Shown: positions 35,153 to 44,281 of the stretch, in pieces
Layout: the number at the start of each line of letters is the position of its first letter
Position numbering within the stretch: position 1 is the first letter of the stretch
Assembly (NCBI GenBank): GCA_964505385.1
Contig: CAZDIA010000003.1
Span: 62,001 to 126,000 of the forward strand
Direction: 5' to 3'
DNA length: 64,000 nucleotides
Source: SLJN01 sp964505385
Lineage (GTDB): Bacteria > Bacteroidota > Rhodothermia > Balneolales > Natronogracilivirgulaceae
Program-made: the position numbers and the translations under genes
Notes under the pieces: model-generated
The model's input: only the letters and a program-made list of their open reading frames with translations
What the model was told of the DNA's origin: nothing
The model's database searches: none

Positions 35153-36337
35153 ATGGAATTTGATATTGGAAATAACAGGCTGGTAGGCCAAAACACTGTA
35201 CGCGAAAAACTTACAAACATACTTCAAATCGAAAGAAGTCACCATGCCTATTTGTTTTCCGGCCCTCAGGGTGTCGGGAAAAAGGCTTTGGCACTTGCCT
35301 TCGCTGAAGCTTTGCAGGGAATAAGTAATCTTTCGGATTTAGGTGATCAAACAACATCAAAAAAATCCAATTGGCATACGCACCCGGATATCCACTTGTT
35401 TATTCCTCGCCCTGCGCAGGTCAGCTCACGAGAAATGCAGGAACGCATCGGCATGTTGGCTGAAGATCCTTACGATATCGTCGATTTTAGCAGAAGGCCG
35501 AGCACCTCATCTTCAGATGAGTCAAAGAACCGAAAAGCATTTTATTCCGTCGAATATTTTTCTGAGGAGATACGACCACTTGCATTCCTCAAACCCAATG
35601 AAGGCCGGTCTACCATCATCATTTTATCCGATATTGAAACGATGAGAAAAGAAGTAAGCAACGCATTTCTCAAACTGCTGGAAGAGCCTCCCCCCCAGGT
35701 CATGTTTCTGCTTACCTGCAATCAAATTGATCAATTGTTGCCGACGATTATTTCCCGATGCCAGATACTTCGCTGTCCTCCAATCGCGGAAGATGAAATC
35801 AGAAATGGACTCATTCAGTTTGATGGTGCTGACGAAGAAACGGCATCTTATCTGGCGCGTATATCAGGCGGAAATTATGACAACACCCGCTATTTCGATT
35901 TACAGTCACTTAAGCAGCGCCGGGAGCAGATTGTCCAGTTTCTCAGATATGCTTACACTCAGGATGCCGTTGCCCTCACCCAACTTATCAAGGAGTGGTC
36001 AGATAAGCTAAATATCGAAGCAATGCTTGGTATCATGAGTCTTATGGAAACATTTATTCGCGATGTATTAATTTACCAGTCAACGAGTCAGGATGATATG
36101 ATTACCAATGAAGATCAGCTTACGGTAATTAAAAATTTTGCCAAAAGGCTAAAGGATGCAAGGCTGGAACAGATGCTCAGCAACATAACCGAAATGCGAA
36201 AGCTTGTTTTTCAAAACGGTAACCCAAAAATCATCCTTACTACACTTTCACTGAGATTCAGCTCGTTAATGCGGGGAAAGGACACTGCGATCTCCGAAAA
36301 CGAGCCCTGGAAACACACTCCGGCATACCAAGACTAA
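35153..36337 (+). CDS. holB: DNA polymerase III subunit delta' (HolB-like clamp loader protein)
   Basis: 394 residues. The AAA+ N-terminal part has VGQNTVREKLTNIL, HHAYLFSGPQGVGKKALALAFA (Walker A at about 37-44), and a later LLEEPPPQVMFLLTCNQIDQLLPTIISRCQ (SRC motif). The C-terminal helical half fits the collar domain. It belongs to the clamp-loader complex that places the beta clamp at replication forks. An intervening segment (residues about 90-150: IDFSRRPSTSSSDESKNRK-like) is an insertion relative to E. coli delta'. It precedes dapF by 20 bp. Confidence 0.9.
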   Translation: MEFDIGNNRLVGQNTVREKLTNILQIERSHHAYLFSGPQGVGKKALALAFAEALQGISNLSDLGDQTTSKKSNWHTHPDIHLFIPRPAQVSSREMQERIGMLAEDPYDIVDFSRRPSTSSSDESKNRKAFYSVEYFSEEIRPLAFLKPNEGRSTIIILSDIETMRKEVSNAFLKLLEEPPPQVMFLLTCNQIDQLLPTIISRCQILRCPPIAEDEIRNGLIQFDGADEETASYLARISGGNYDNTRYFDLQSLKQRREQIVQFLRYAYTQDAVALTQLIKEWSDKLNIEAMLGIMSLMETFIRDVLIYQSTSQDDMITNEDQLTVIKNFAKRLKDARLEQMLSNITEMRKLVFQNGNPKIILTTLSLRFSSLMRGKDTAISENEPWKHTPAYQD

Positions 36338-36357
36338 CATTTTAGACATGATCTGAC

Positions 36358-37218
36358 GTGGCAGTAATTCAATTTCAAAAAATGCAGGGCGCCGGAAATG
36401 ATTTTGTCGTAATCGATAATCGTGGCCCGAATTTCAGCCTTCTTGAATTAAGAAAATGGTGCCCGAAAATTTGCGACCGAAAATTCGGTGTTGGCGCTGA
36501 TGGTTTGATAATTTTAAACCAGTACGACAGCGATGATATTTCTGATTTTGAGATGATCTATCTCAATGCTGATGGCAGTGATGCCGGCATGTGTGGCAAC
36601 GGAGGACGTTGCATTGCCCGTTATGCTCAAAGTTTGGGTATAGGATTAAATCAGACTGTAACTTTTCGTGTTCACGATGAATATTATAAAGCCACGATTA
36701 CAGAAGATGCCGATGTAGATTTATTATTTCCAATGTCGGTAAAAGCTCCTGAGTTATTTAACGTTACAAATCGCGAGGTGTTTAGTTTAAAACCGGGCAC
36801 CGAACATGCAGTATGTTTAGTTTCCGAAGAAAGTTTACAATCACGCAATGAGTTACTCCCCATTGCTCAGACTATCCGATCAGACACCGGCCATTTTCCT
36901 GCAGGCACTAATGTGAATTTTGTTTCAAATAATTTTGAAAACTTTTCCGGTGAACTTCGAGTTGAAACCTACGAACGGGGCGTCGAAGATTTCACTTTAG
37001 CCTGCGGAACGGGCGCAATTGCTTCCGCAATTACCGCTCACAACAAGAAACTCCTTTCTCAACCTGACTCACAGCTGCCAAGCCGATGGAAAATCAGTTG
37101 TTTAGGAGGTGAGCTGGAAGTTAATTTTTCCTATGACAATGAGTCAAAAATCTATCACAATATAAGTTTAAAAGGCCCAGCTGAGTTTGTATTTACAGGC
37201 GAGATTAAAATCACATAG
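36358..37218 (+). CDS. dapF: Diaminopimelate epimerase DapF
   Basis: 286 residues, beginning with GTG at 36358 (MAVIQFQKMQGAGNDFVVIDN). DapF converts LL- to meso-diaminopimelate for lysine and peptidoglycan. The two catalytic Cys are Cys79 (DAGMCGNGGRC) and Cys216 (LACGTGAIAS). It starts 20 bp after holB and its last 32 bp overlap the next gene, so the three are probably one transcript. Confidence 0.96.
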   Translation: MAVIQFQKMQGAGNDFVVIDNRGPNFSLLELRKWCPKICDRKFGVGADGLIILNQYDSDDISDFEMIYLNADGSDAGMCGNGGRCIARYAQSLGIGLNQTVTFRVHDEYYKATITEDADVDLLFPMSVKAPELFNVTNREVFSLKPGTEHAVCLVSEESLQSRNELLPIAQTIRSDTGHFPAGTNVNFVSNNFENFSGELRVETYERGVEDFTLACGTGAIASAITAHNKKLLSQPDSQLPSRWKISCLGGELEVNFSYDNESKIYHNISLKGPAEFVFTGEIKIT

Positions 37219-38518
37219 CATTACACTGTTTTCTCTGTTGTTTTTATTGGCGGGTTGCCACACGATTTTATCTACATCGGATGATGAGCGCGAACCACGC
37301 AGAGACAGGGAACAGCCAACGAGGATTTCCCCCAAGGACTACCAGCCCGAAGCATTAAAAGTGCCCCCTGCCGACATAAAGAGTGTTCAGTTATATGCTG
37401 AAGATGACCGGAAATCAGCCCCTATTCTCGATCTGGAAGAATCCGACTCTTATCTTACGCTACGGTTTGATCAACTGAGTTCCCGAAACCGTCTATTTCG
37501 TGTTAGAATTTCACATTACAATGCTGACTGGAAGAAAAGTAATCTTACTCAAAGCACTTACTTAAGTGGTTTTCGTCAAACAGAAATTACCGATAGCAGA
37601 GTAAGCAGTGTCCAAAACCCGGCTTATACCCACTATGTGTACCGACTGCCGGAAGACTTCTCCATTGATGTTAGCGGCAACTATTTGCTTGAAGTTTACA
37701 GTTATGAAGATGACGAATTGCTATTTAGCTTACCCTTTTTCGCGACTGAAGACCGGGGGGATATTTCCACCTCTGTTGAACAACTTTTTGCCGGTGCTGG
37801 TGCTCACCGGCTTTCACATCAACTTTTTACAAATTTCCGATACCCGGATTTCATACAAATGCCCGATGAGGATCTGAGCTTTTATTTCGTTCAAAATCAG
37901 TTTTGGGGAAAGGCTACCAAAGCCACGGAAAGAGATATGACTGATCCCGGCAGCATCCGAAGCCACATCCGCCGGGAAAATTCATTTCCCGGTCGCTATG
38001 AGTTTCGCGAGCTGGATTTACGCGAATTACGCGCAGACGGCCGCCGCATTATTGATTACCGCCCTGAAATGATTCCTCCCCGCCTTTATCTGTTTCGGGA
38101 TATCGTGGATCTCAATGTGGAGCCGTATAACAGAACGAGCAACCGGTTCGGGCAAATAATTGATGATCGCGATGCGCGGTATGCGGAAGTTCGATTTGAA
38201 CTCGAAGTGCCGGAAGATTTACAAAACGAGGATCCTATATATCTCATCGGGCCTTTCAATAACTGGAAAATCAATGAAGCTAACCGGATGCGCTATGATT
38301 CCGACTCCGGGACTTATCGTGGATCTGCGGTATTAAAGCAAGGAGTTTATGATTATAAATATGTAGTAAAAACCGAAGAAGGGGTCGATGAACTGCGCCT
38401 CGACGCCTCCTTTTTTGATGGTATTCAGGAATACCACACTTTTGCATATTACCATGATCGCCGCCTGGGTGCCGACCGCCTAATCAATTACGATCGCAAA
38501 ACTATTCGCAGCCGGTAA
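37187..38518 (+). CDS. DUF5103 lipoprotein, type IX secretion plug-like
   Basis: 443 residues. No ATG fits; TTG at 37187 gives a good lipoprotein signal (LQARLKSHSITLFSLLFLLA followed by GC, Cys24) and overlaps dapF by 32 bp. The region SVQLYAEDDRKSAPILDL ... ISHYNADWKKSNLTQSTYLSGF ... NPAYTHYVYRLPED is characteristic of DUF5103, whose Flavobacterium member is the 'Plug' that closes the SprA translocon of the type IX secretion system. The C-terminal domain (about 335-430: YLIGPFNNWKINEANRM ... GVYDYKYVV) resembles an E-set/CBM48-like fold. Other T9SS genes are not in the window. Confidence 0.85.
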   Translation: MYLQARLKSHSITLFSLLFLLAGCHTILSTSDDEREPRRDREQPTRISPKDYQPEALKVPPADIKSVQLYAEDDRKSAPILDLEESDSYLTLRFDQLSSRNRLFRVRISHYNADWKKSNLTQSTYLSGFRQTEITDSRVSSVQNPAYTHYVYRLPEDFSIDVSGNYLLEVYSYEDDELLFSLPFFATEDRGDISTSVEQLFAGAGAHRLSHQLFTNFRYPDFIQMPDEDLSFYFVQNQFWGKATKATERDMTDPGSIRSHIRRENSFPGRYEFRELDLRELRADGRRIIDYRPEMIPPRLYLFRDIVDLNVEPYNRTSNRFGQIIDDRDARYAEVRFELEVPEDLQNEDPIYLIGPFNNWKINEANRMRYDSDSGTYRGSAVLKQGVYDYKYVVKTEEGVDELRLDASFFDGIQEYHTFAYYHDRRLGADRLINYDRKTIRSR

Positions 38519-38529
38519 CTTCAAAGTTT

Positions 38530-39411
38530 TTACGATTTACTCCGCGCCACCTTCGCCGGATTACCAAAAGCTACTACTCCGGCTTTGAGATCCTTCACCA
38601 CAACCGCCCCCAATCCGATCGTGGTATCGGCTCCCACTTTTACCTTATTTTTTACGATGCTTGCAGGGGCCATCCATACTCCTTTTCCCAACTCAACACT
38701 TCCGCAAAGCTTACCGCCTGCGATAATTGTTTTTTCACCAACTACACAGTTGTGAGCAATATGTACCAGGTCATTCACTTTTACATCATCTTTTAATACA
38801 GTATCCCCGATGGTACCCCGGCATATCACCGTATCGGATCCCAGCTCTACCCTGTCGCCGATTATCACCCCGCCGGTATGTGGCATTCTGACCGGAGTGC
38901 CATCCTCCTCAAAATCGAATCCGAAGCCTTCTTCACCGATAATCACACCTGATTTGATCAGACAATGTTTCCCGATCCGGGTACCTTTCCGGATGATGAC
39001 TTGATCCCGTATGACGGTATCATCCCCGATTACCACTCCCGTTTCCACCACCGAATGCTTTCCAATGGAAATATTTTTCCCACAGACAACATCATCGGCT
39101 AATACGGCTGTTGGATCTATGCCCGCCTCTTGTTTTTCCTCAAAATAGGTTCTTACGACTTTCGCAAATGCCAGGCGGGGATTGCCGCATCGAATATGCG
39201 GATGCTCAATTTCGACAGACTCATCTTCCGGAACCAGCAGCAAGAGCTCAAACCCAGACAAGTTTTGGAGCAATTCCCGATTGACAGATTTCAAAAAGAT
39301 CACGGATTGATCTGCCGGTGCATCCGCCGTAGCGGGCTGGGTTACTACAATGTTCTCACCCGATAACGGCGTGTTTAGAAAATCTGCAATGTTTTGCGCG
39401 GTAACAGTCAT
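38530..39411 (-). CDS. LpxD-like left-handed beta-helix N-acyltransferase
   Basis: 293 residues. After an about 95-residue N-terminal domain (TADAPADQSVIFLK, HPHIRCGNPRLAFAKVVRTYF as in the LpxD UDP-binding domain) come hexapeptide repeats building a left-handed beta-helix (KNISIGKHSVVETGVVIGDDTVI ...), with the likely catalytic His in NDLVHIAHNCVVG. LpxD adds an acyl chain to UDP-GlcN in lipid A synthesis. This one is shorter than E. coli LpxD (about 340 aa) and lies apart from other lpx genes in a glycan-like region, so it may be a sugar-acyltransferase paralogue. Confidence 0.75.
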   Translation of the reverse strand: MTVTAQNIADFLNTPLSGENIVVTQPATADAPADQSVIFLKSVNRELLQNLSGFELLLLVPEDESVEIEHPHIRCGNPRLAFAKVVRTYFEEKQEAGIDPTAVLADDVVCGKNISIGKHSVVETGVVIGDDTVIRDQVIIRKGTRIGKHCLIKSGVIIGEEGFGFDFEEDGTPVRMPHTGGVIIGDRVELGSDTVICRGTIGDTVLKDDVKVNDLVHIAHNCVVGEKTIIAGGKLCGSVELGKGVWMAPASIVKNKVKVGADTTIGLGAVVVKDLKAGVVAFGNPAKVARSKS

Positions 39412-39596
39412 AACCAGTTCCGGGGTTTATCAGCTTTGATTCAACATATTTCTGAATGTAACATTTTTTAATTTCACTTCTGAATTATTGATAATACCGG
39501 GACTGGTACCCAGGCCGGATAACTTAATACACTCTCGGCCGATTTTGTTAATATGATTGATTTCAGTCCGATCACCATTTTTATTACCTTTTGCGC

Positions 39597-40238
39597 ATGC
39601 AGTTAAATTCCGACATCCGCAACGTTTTGGTAGTTGCCGCCCATCCCGACGACGGTGAGTTCGCATGTGGCGGCACTATTTCCCGCTTGATCGAAGAGGG
39701 AAAAAAGGTATGGTATGTCGTTTTTTCTCCCTGTAAAAAGTCTGTCCCGGAAGGATATCCCGAAGATATACTCTACCAGGAATTGGAGCAGGCGGCTGAA
39801 GTGCTTGGTGTACCTGACGGCCGCCTGATCACTTTCGATTTTGAAGTAAGGGAATTACAACGCGATCGCCAACAAATTCTGGAAGAGCTTGTGGGATTGA
39901 ATCGGGAGATACAACCCGACCTTGTTTTCATGCCGGAAAGCGCTGATTTTCATCAGGATCATCAAACCATTCATCAGGAATCAAAACGCGCATTCAAAAC
40001 TTCCTGTCAGCTTGGTTATGAGCTGCCCTGGAATCAATTCGGCGGGGAACATAAATTTTACATCAAACTGGAAAAGAAACATCTGGATAAAAAACTGGAG
40101 GCAATACGCTGTTACCAGTCCCAGGGATTCAGGGAATATTATGATGAAGAGCTTTTTGTATCCCTCGCACGGGTACGCGGCGTACAAGCGAAAAACCGGT
40201 GGGCGGAAAGTTTCGAGATGATAAAATGGATTTACTGA
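39597..40238 (+). CDS. PIG-L/LmbE family deacetylase
   Basis: 213 residues from ATG 39597 (a TTG two codons earlier is also in frame). The family zinc motif AAHPDDGEFACGG is near residue 14-26, and the third ligand lies in FHQDHQTIHQES. These enzymes remove acetyl from N-acetylglucosamine-containing molecules. DUF-like C-terminal text (KKLEAIRCYQSQGFREYYDEELF) is usual for sugar-cluster members. Its last 7 bp overlap the end of the convergent glycosyltransferase gene. The substrate is likely a sugar of the surface glycan made here, which is an inference. Confidence 0.88.
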   Translation: MQLNSDIRNVLVVAAHPDDGEFACGGTISRLIEEGKKVWYVVFSPCKKSVPEGYPEDILYQELEQAAEVLGVPDGRLITFDFEVRELQRDRQQILEELVGLNREIQPDLVFMPESADFHQDHQTIHQESKRAFKTSCQLGYELPWNQFGGEHKFYIKLEKKHLDKKLEAIRCYQSQGFREYYDEELFVSLARVRGVQAKNRWAESFEMIKWIY

Positions 40239-41536
40239 TCATACTTTTTGATCAGACCGGCCAGTTCACCGGTAAGATACTTTCTTGAAAAAATTTCAGG
40301 AGCGGGTGAACCAGATTCCAAATCCTTCTGCAATATTTTCCCCTCTTTTTTATGTGATGCAAGCGCCTCTTCCAACCAGATTCTGATTTCATCTACCTCG
40401 TTGTGTTCAAAGCACGCCCCGAAATTATAATCCTTAATAATTTTTGCCGCATCGCCCTTAGTCGGGCCAATCATCAGGATGGGGCGGCCGGCTCCGATGT
40501 AATTGAACAATTTGCCCGAAAGTATCAACTCATTGCCGGGAGTATCCGGCAGAATCAAAAGCTGCAAGTGCGCTTTGCACAACTCCCGGTTTGCTTTCTT
40601 CATCGGCATATAAGAGCGAAATGTGACAATATCTTCCAGGCCATATTCACGAACCAATTCCGGCAGCCTGCTGTGTACGTTGCCGATAAATTCAACCCGG
40701 AACGGTATTTCAGCAGAAATGCCGGACAGAGCTTCGATTAATCCATACGGAATTACGGTTTCCCCCAATTTGCCGACGTAGCGAATAGTAAAGATCTCTT
40801 CCTGACCGGTTTCTTCAGATGGAAAATCGGCCGGATCATAGCCGTTGGTCAGAACATGATAGGAGCGGTCATATAAATTGCGGAATTGTTTAGCCATCGT
40901 TTCGGAGACGACGATCGCCTCATCCACTTTTTCCAGAGTACGACGTTCATAACGGCGGTCAACGGTGATTGCCGGGCGGGTTCTGGGCAGATAAAGATTG
41001 TAATGCACATCCACCCAGGGATCGCGAAAATCGCCTATCCACTGGATTCCGGTTTTTCGCTGTAAATATGAGCCGATAAAATGGACCGAATGCGGCGGTC
41101 CTGTCGTGACCACCGTGCCGATATCATATTTTCTGACCATCTGCAGCGCTTTTCGTTTTGAAAAAGGCACCCAGCCCCGGCGAGCGTCCGGAATAAACAC
41201 ATTAGCCCTAACCCATTGAGATAACCGCGTTAACCAGCTTTGCTCCTCACCTTTGAGACCGGTAACAGGGGATCCAACTTCCCCGGCATCTTTTCCCGTC
41301 AGCCAGCCATATAAGGCAAAAGGTTCAATAGAGAGGGATTTTTCAACTACCACCTTATCAGATACCTCCTGGTTCAACGACTCATCCGGAAACGGATACG
41401 TCGGGTTTTTCACCGTCAGCACGTAGGGTTGAATTCCAAACTCCGGCAGATATTTAGAAAACTTAAGCCAGCGCTGAACCCCCGCCCCTCCGCTGGGCGG
41501 CCAGTAATAGGTGATAATCAGAATCCGGTTGTTCAT
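40232..41536 (-). CDS. Glycosyltransferase family 4-like
   Basis: 434 residues, GT-B fold. The N-terminus ILIITYYWPPSGGAGVQRWLKFSKYL is typical of nucleotide-sugar-dependent family 4 enzymes; the acceptor/donor region includes VTTGPPHSVHFIG, WIGDFRDPWVD, VLTNGYDPADFP and FTIRYVGKLGE, and a C-terminal FNYIGAGRPILMIGP stands for the usual E-x7-E donor site, with GRP conserved. It adds a sugar to a glycan or lipid; donor unknown. Convergent with the PIG-L deacetylase (7-bp overlap of the stops). Confidence 0.88.
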   Translation of the reverse strand: MNNRILIITYYWPPSGGAGVQRWLKFSKYLPEFGIQPYVLTVKNPTYPFPDESLNQEVSDKVVVEKSLSIEPFALYGWLTGKDAGEVGSPVTGLKGEEQSWLTRLSQWVRANVFIPDARRGWVPFSKRKALQMVRKYDIGTVVTTGPPHSVHFIGSYLQRKTGIQWIGDFRDPWVDVHYNLYLPRTRPAITVDRRYERRTLEKVDEAIVVSETMAKQFRNLYDRSYHVLTNGYDPADFPSEETGQEEIFTIRYVGKLGETVIPYGLIEALSGISAEIPFRVEFIGNVHSRLPELVREYGLEDIVTFRSYMPMKKANRELCKAHLQLLILPDTPGNELILSGKLFNYIGAGRPILMIGPTKGDAAKIIKDYNFGACFEHNEVDEIRIWLEEALASHKKEGKILQKDLESGSPAPEIFSRKYLTGELAGLIKKYDQ

Positions 41537-41637
41537 GGCGTGTGTTTTTGCCGGTTAACTTACAGCGTGACATTAAATAATAAAAATGAACATTTGAGCT
41601 TTTATAAAATTTCGATCATTTGGTAACATAAGAATTC

Positions 41638-41675
41638 CGGGTTCCGGGCGCTGGGTGCTGGCTGCCCTTTCCCGA
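41638..41675. repeat. G-rich degenerate repeat (GGGTTCCGGGCGCTGGGTGCTGG type)
   Basis: In the 460-bp gene-free stretch upstream of the polysaccharide deacetylase, GGGTTCCGGGCGCTGGGTGC continues TGGCTGCCC. It resembles the G/C block at 3604-3642 and, like it, looks like an expanded trinucleotide-like repeat of the GGGTGCC kind. Confidence 0.45.
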
Positions 41676-41814
41676 AAGGTCAGGCGCGCCTCGCCATTAT
41701 GACATTAGCGAATTTCTAACCGCGCTCCTTTCGGGTTTGTGTAAGTAACAACCTCGTTAATAAAGTAAACTTAGTTGAAAAAAATGTGCCGCAATCGACC
41801 TGACCAGGGGCTTA

Positions 41815-41944
41815 TCCGAACACATTCGGATTTCGCTGACCTGGCAGGTGGCACCTCCACCATCCCTTGAAGGGTCGAGTGTAAGGAGACCCTCAAAGGG
41901 GCTTTGGTTATTAGAATTTGAAGTTTTACCGAAAGTATTCGGTA
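41815..41944. repeat. String of six short palindromes in an intergenic region
   Basis: Within about 130 bp are TCCGAA-CACA-TTCGGA (41815-41830), ACCTG-G-CAGGT (41839-41849), AGGTG-G-CACCT (41846-41856), CCCTT-G-AAGGG (41864-41874), CCCT-CAA-AGGG (41890-41900) and TACCGAA-AGTA-TTCGGTA (41927-41944). All are perfect stems. The last belongs to the CCCGAA...TTCGGG unit family seen at 16483 and 16577 and is followed by the same CAAG-TTTTG-like tail. No coding potential is evident. Confidence 0.6.
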
Positions 41945-41996
41945 CAAGCATTGTTTTTTGTAATTTGAGCATTGAAATTTTACCCCGGCACACTTT

Positions 41997-43307
41997 ATGA
42001 ACACCGAAATTACGTACGTACTCGATCAGTTTTGCCGCCAATACAGGCTGGATTCGCGCCCGAATATCGGGTACGGATCTGAAAGCAGCGGCAATTTGCG
42101 AGTCGGTGATTCCGGCCGCGGATTTCTTTCGGAGCGCAAATCACCCGATTACAAAAATGCACTGAAACTGGATTTCGGTGATCGTTCCCTGCCGGTGATA
42201 TTCCATGATGGAAGCGGCAAAACCATAACCCGCCGCGACAGCATCACATTTTTTCATTTTGATTGGTTTGCCGAAGCGTTTTTCTGGCTTAGCGGCTGGC
42301 AGGAGTGCGAAACCACAATGCTTGATGATCACGGGCGGTTCCCGTGGAAGGCAAGCCTGCAATACCAGTGGGGTACCACCGAAATACCGGTAGTTAATTA
42401 TCTATTTTCTTTGCTTGCTGAAGAACTTGGCATCAAAGTGAATCAAGGAGAGTATACTTATCGCATTGCCCTCACTCATGATATCGACCGCATCACTACC
42501 GGATGGAAGGAAGATACCTGGTTTACACTAAAACGGGGTGATTTTGAGAATGCGACGAAAATCATCCGGAACAAATGGTACAGTGAGCACGATTGGCAGA
42601 ATTTTCAGGAAATTGCGCAGGCGGAACGTCAATACGGTGCGACCTCGAGTTTTTACTTCATCCCGCGCCGCGGCACCTATCAGAATATAAAACATGCGGA
42701 TTATGATGTCCGTCAGGAACAGTTCGGTAAGCTTTTAAACCGCCTTGAGAAGCAGGGTTCTGAAATCGGACTACATCCCTCGGTGGGAAGTCATCAAAAT
42801 AGAGCGCAATTAATTGAAGACATCGCTTTGTTGGGGCGGCCGGTACAAGGCGGGCGGTTTCACTACCTTATGTTCAACAACCGCATCACTCCCGGATTAC
42901 TTGAGGAGTGCGGCATCAAATACGACAGCACACTTGGCTTTGCCGAACATATCGGATTCCGTAATGGCTACTGTTTTCCGTTTTATCTGTATGATCATCA
43001 AAACAACCGCCCGACTTCGGTGATGGAGCTCCCGCTGGTAATTATGGATACCACTCTGCGGAACTCGGCATATATGGGCGTTTCGGCTGATGAGGTGGTT
43101 TCCAAAATCTCCCCGGTTCTTCAGGAAATCAAAAAATTCGGTGGCACCTGCGCCCTGCTGTGGCATAATAATATGTTTACTGATTATAAATACCGGCCGT
43201 GGAAGCAGGCGTATCTTGATGTGCTGGAATACTTGCATCAGGATGGAGTTGAGCTTAAAAGTGCTGAAAGCATAATTCCAACACCTTTACCTGCTGGTTC
43301 GGAATGA
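41997..43307 (+). CDS. Polysaccharide deacetylase family protein
   Basis: 436 residues. A NodB-like deacetylase core follows an about 150-residue N-terminal domain of the DUF7033 kind (FHFDWFAEAFFWLSGWQE). Metal ligands are likely Asp162/Asp164 in ALTHDIDRI and His260/His266 in GLHPSVGSHQ; PVQGGRFHYLMFNN and VMELPLVIMDTTL are seen downstream. It probably removes acetyl groups from a polysaccharide or its lipid-linked precursor. The ATGA overlap with the following sulfotransferase indicates a two-gene operon and a shared substrate. Confidence 0.85.
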   Translation: MNTEITYVLDQFCRQYRLDSRPNIGYGSESSGNLRVGDSGRGFLSERKSPDYKNALKLDFGDRSLPVIFHDGSGKTITRRDSITFFHFDWFAEAFFWLSGWQECETTMLDDHGRFPWKASLQYQWGTTEIPVVNYLFSLLAEELGIKVNQGEYTYRIALTHDIDRITTGWKEDTWFTLKRGDFENATKIIRNKWYSEHDWQNFQEIAQAERQYGATSSFYFIPRRGTYQNIKHADYDVRQEQFGKLLNRLEKQGSEIGLHPSVGSHQNRAQLIEDIALLGRPVQGGRFHYLMFNNRITPGLLEECGIKYDSTLGFAEHIGFRNGYCFPFYLYDHQNNRPTSVMELPLVIMDTTLRNSAYMGVSADEVVSKISPVLQEIKKFGGTCALLWHNNMFTDYKYRPWKQAYLDVLEYLHQDGVELKSAESIIPTPLPAGSE

Positions 43308-44269
43308 GTAAGAATCAATCCATGCTTAAACCCTTGCGTAATCGGATCTACAGGGCGTTTCTACGCAGCCGTAAAGAGCTGCTTTCTTTTGCCGGAGCTC
43401 TGGCATATCGTGACGAACCTTTAGCTTACCCACCCGTTTTTATACTGGGACCTGCACGGTCGGGAACAACGCTGCTTTATCAGCTATTGGGAAAAGCGGG
43501 ATCGTTTTGTTACATCACCAATTATGAGCAAGATCGCTGGTGGATGCGCTCGCTGATTCTTAAAAGAGAAGTCAAACAATGGAAGCAGCTTCCGGGTCCG
43601 GCGGATTTCTCAAGTGAAATGGGTAAAACCGAGGGGCCGGGAAACCTGAGCCAGGGATTCAAAATCTGGGATGATGTATTGCCTTCGGAATATCCGGATG
43701 TATCACCTGAAGAAATACATCAGCGCCATCGCCTGCGAATTCGGAATGAAGTCCGAATTAGAGAAAACGCCTGGGATGCCCCGTTTTTGGGTAAATGGCC
43801 GGCCATGGCAGTTAATCCGGAATTGTGGGAGTATATTTTTCCTGAGGCTTTCTTCATCCGGATAAAGCGTGACGAGTTTGATAATGCAGTGTCATTGTTA
43901 AAATCAAGACGAAAAACTCATGGTAACGATGTCACACCAATAACTCGTCAACCGGCGGCTGCTCTACGCTACAGAAAAGAATCCGGACATTTGCAGGTTG
44001 CTGCTTACGTTCATTATACAAATAAACTTCTCGATGAATTCGAAGAGAGATGCCAGCGGATTATCCATATTGATTATAAAAAGCTATGCGGAGATCCGGC
44101 AGGGCAGCTCCAGAAGATTGAGGATCATTATCAAGAAGTATCATCTTACAATATGAATTTTGATTATCGTAAGATTGCTGAACCACTTGAAGCAAGAACT
44201 GCGAGAGGACTAAGCCGTGACGATAATGAACAGATCAAACAAGCTCTCTACGATCTTAAATCTTCCTGA
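43304..44269 (+). CDS. Sulfotransferase family protein
   Basis: 321 residues. The PAPS 5'-phosphosulfate loop is FILGPARSGTTLLYQLL (residues 47-62), and FFIRIKRDEFDNAVSLLKSRR fits the 3'-phosphate site with Arg/Ser. HIDYKKLCGDPAGQLQKI is the typical end of such enzymes. It probably sulfates a carbohydrate or lipid, using PAPS. It overlaps the polysaccharide deacetylase gene by 4 bp (ATGA), so the pair may first deacetylate and then sulfate the same glycan; this pairing is an inference. Convergent with the ATP-grasp gene, 12 bp away. Confidence 0.87.
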   Translation: MSKNQSMLKPLRNRIYRAFLRSRKELLSFAGALAYRDEPLAYPPVFILGPARSGTTLLYQLLGKAGSFCYITNYEQDRWWMRSLILKREVKQWKQLPGPADFSSEMGKTEGPGNLSQGFKIWDDVLPSEYPDVSPEEIHQRHRLRIRNEVRIRENAWDAPFLGKWPAMAVNPELWEYIFPEAFFIRIKRDEFDNAVSLLKSRRKTHGNDVTPITRQPAAALRYRKESGHLQVAAYVHYTNKLLDEFEERCQRIIHIDYKKLCGDPAGQLQKIEDHYQEVSSYNMNFDYRKIAEPLEARTARGLSRDDNEQIKQALYDLKSS

Positions 44270-44281
44270 TTTCCGCCGTAA

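Noticed and set aside
41815..41944. CRISPR-like array
   Set aside because: The hairpins differ from one another and spacing is irregular; there are no repeated units of 25-40 bp and no cas genes.
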